Shown here piece by piece: positions 63,971 through 64,000 of a stretch of DNA of 64,000 nucleotides. The stretch is from the NCBI GenBank assembly GCA_017525505.1, contig JAFXSR010000024.1:20129-84128 (forward strand), given 5' to 3'. Below the pieces are notes generated by a model, which saw nothing but the letters and a program-made list of their open reading frames with translations, searched no databases and was not told the origin of the DNA. The stretch's first letter is position 1; each line of letters begins with the position of its first letter. Origin of the DNA: Bacteroidales bacterium (GTDB lineage Bacteria > Bacteroidota > Bacteroidia > Bacteroidales > WCHB1-69). The translations under genes were made by a program, and so were the position numbers.

Positions 63971-64000
63971 TTCTATAAGGTCATTAAAAACAGTTTCAGT

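Noticed and set aside
1..64000. tRNA or rRNA genes
   Set aside because: No cloverleaf-like or rRNA-like sequence was recognised in any of the gaps between genes.

Overview
The window looks like the chromosome of a member of the Bacteroidales (phylum Bacteroidota), probably an anaerobe. The evidence is the recurring Bacteroidetes promoter form (TTG, about 19-20 bp, TAnnTTTG), a PorT-type subunit of the type IX secretion system (T9SS) at the left and a protein with a T9SS C-terminal sorting domain at the right, DUF5606, a Bacteroidetes-type Mrp, many SusD-free secreted proteins and lipoproteins, lysine 2,3-aminomutase and a long-form urocanate hydratase. No rRNA, tRNA, CRISPR array or intact insertion sequence was seen. 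Species cannot be fixed from the sequence alone.

Layout. 0-0.7 kb: the end of a MntA-HepT (type VII) toxin-antitoxin pair, divergent from porT across a perfect 26-bp palindrome. 0.8-5.4 kb: porT, glycyl-tRNA synthetase, an M16 peptidase and a TPR lipoprotein. 5.5-9.1 kb (minus): mrp followed by two SGNH hydrolases. 9.3-12.3 kb: bifunctional PBP1A and a small M50-like membrane peptidase. 12.4-19.1 kb (minus): CNNM/CBS membrane protein, hutU, a lipoprotein, DUF5606, a DUF3352-like protein and a short RsmI-like methylase. 19.2-28.2 kb (plus): kamA, kdsD, atpH-atpA-atpG (separated from the rest of the ATP synthase genes), a flippase and a SulP transporter. 28.3-29.3 kb (minus): a PDDEXK/Rpn-type nuclease.

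29.6-32.3 kb is an AT-rich island. It has its own promoter, a roughly 360-nt leader with a 128-nt hairpin and a terminator-like stem, then four small secreted proteins. Two are cysteine-containing paralogs of exactly equal length, one is a secreted DnaJ-type zinc-ribbon protein and one is unknown. A conserved leader motif sits just before three of the four start codons, including in front of non-homologous genes. It is the best candidate for an undescribed system here.

32.4-49.4 kb carries a GH78 alpha-L-rhamnosidase with an unusual C-terminal extension, adenine deaminase, secreted hypotheticals, an S9 peptidase, a DUF234-type AAA ATPase whose promoter is built into a tandem array of 53-bp units, a Y-family polymerase with its YolD-like partner, a broken metallophosphoesterase and an MBL-fold hydrolase. 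49.6-64 kb is mostly housekeeping: two TPR proteins downstream of gyrA, an LD-carboxypeptidase, an esterase lipoprotein and rpe, asparaginase, a secreted thioredoxin-like T9SS cargo, NhaD and a uridine phosphorylase.

A second theme runs across the whole window. At least thirteen intergenic gaps hold short degenerate tandem arrays with 7-, 8- or 9-bp units. Unit sequence differs from gap to gap but the architecture is the same.
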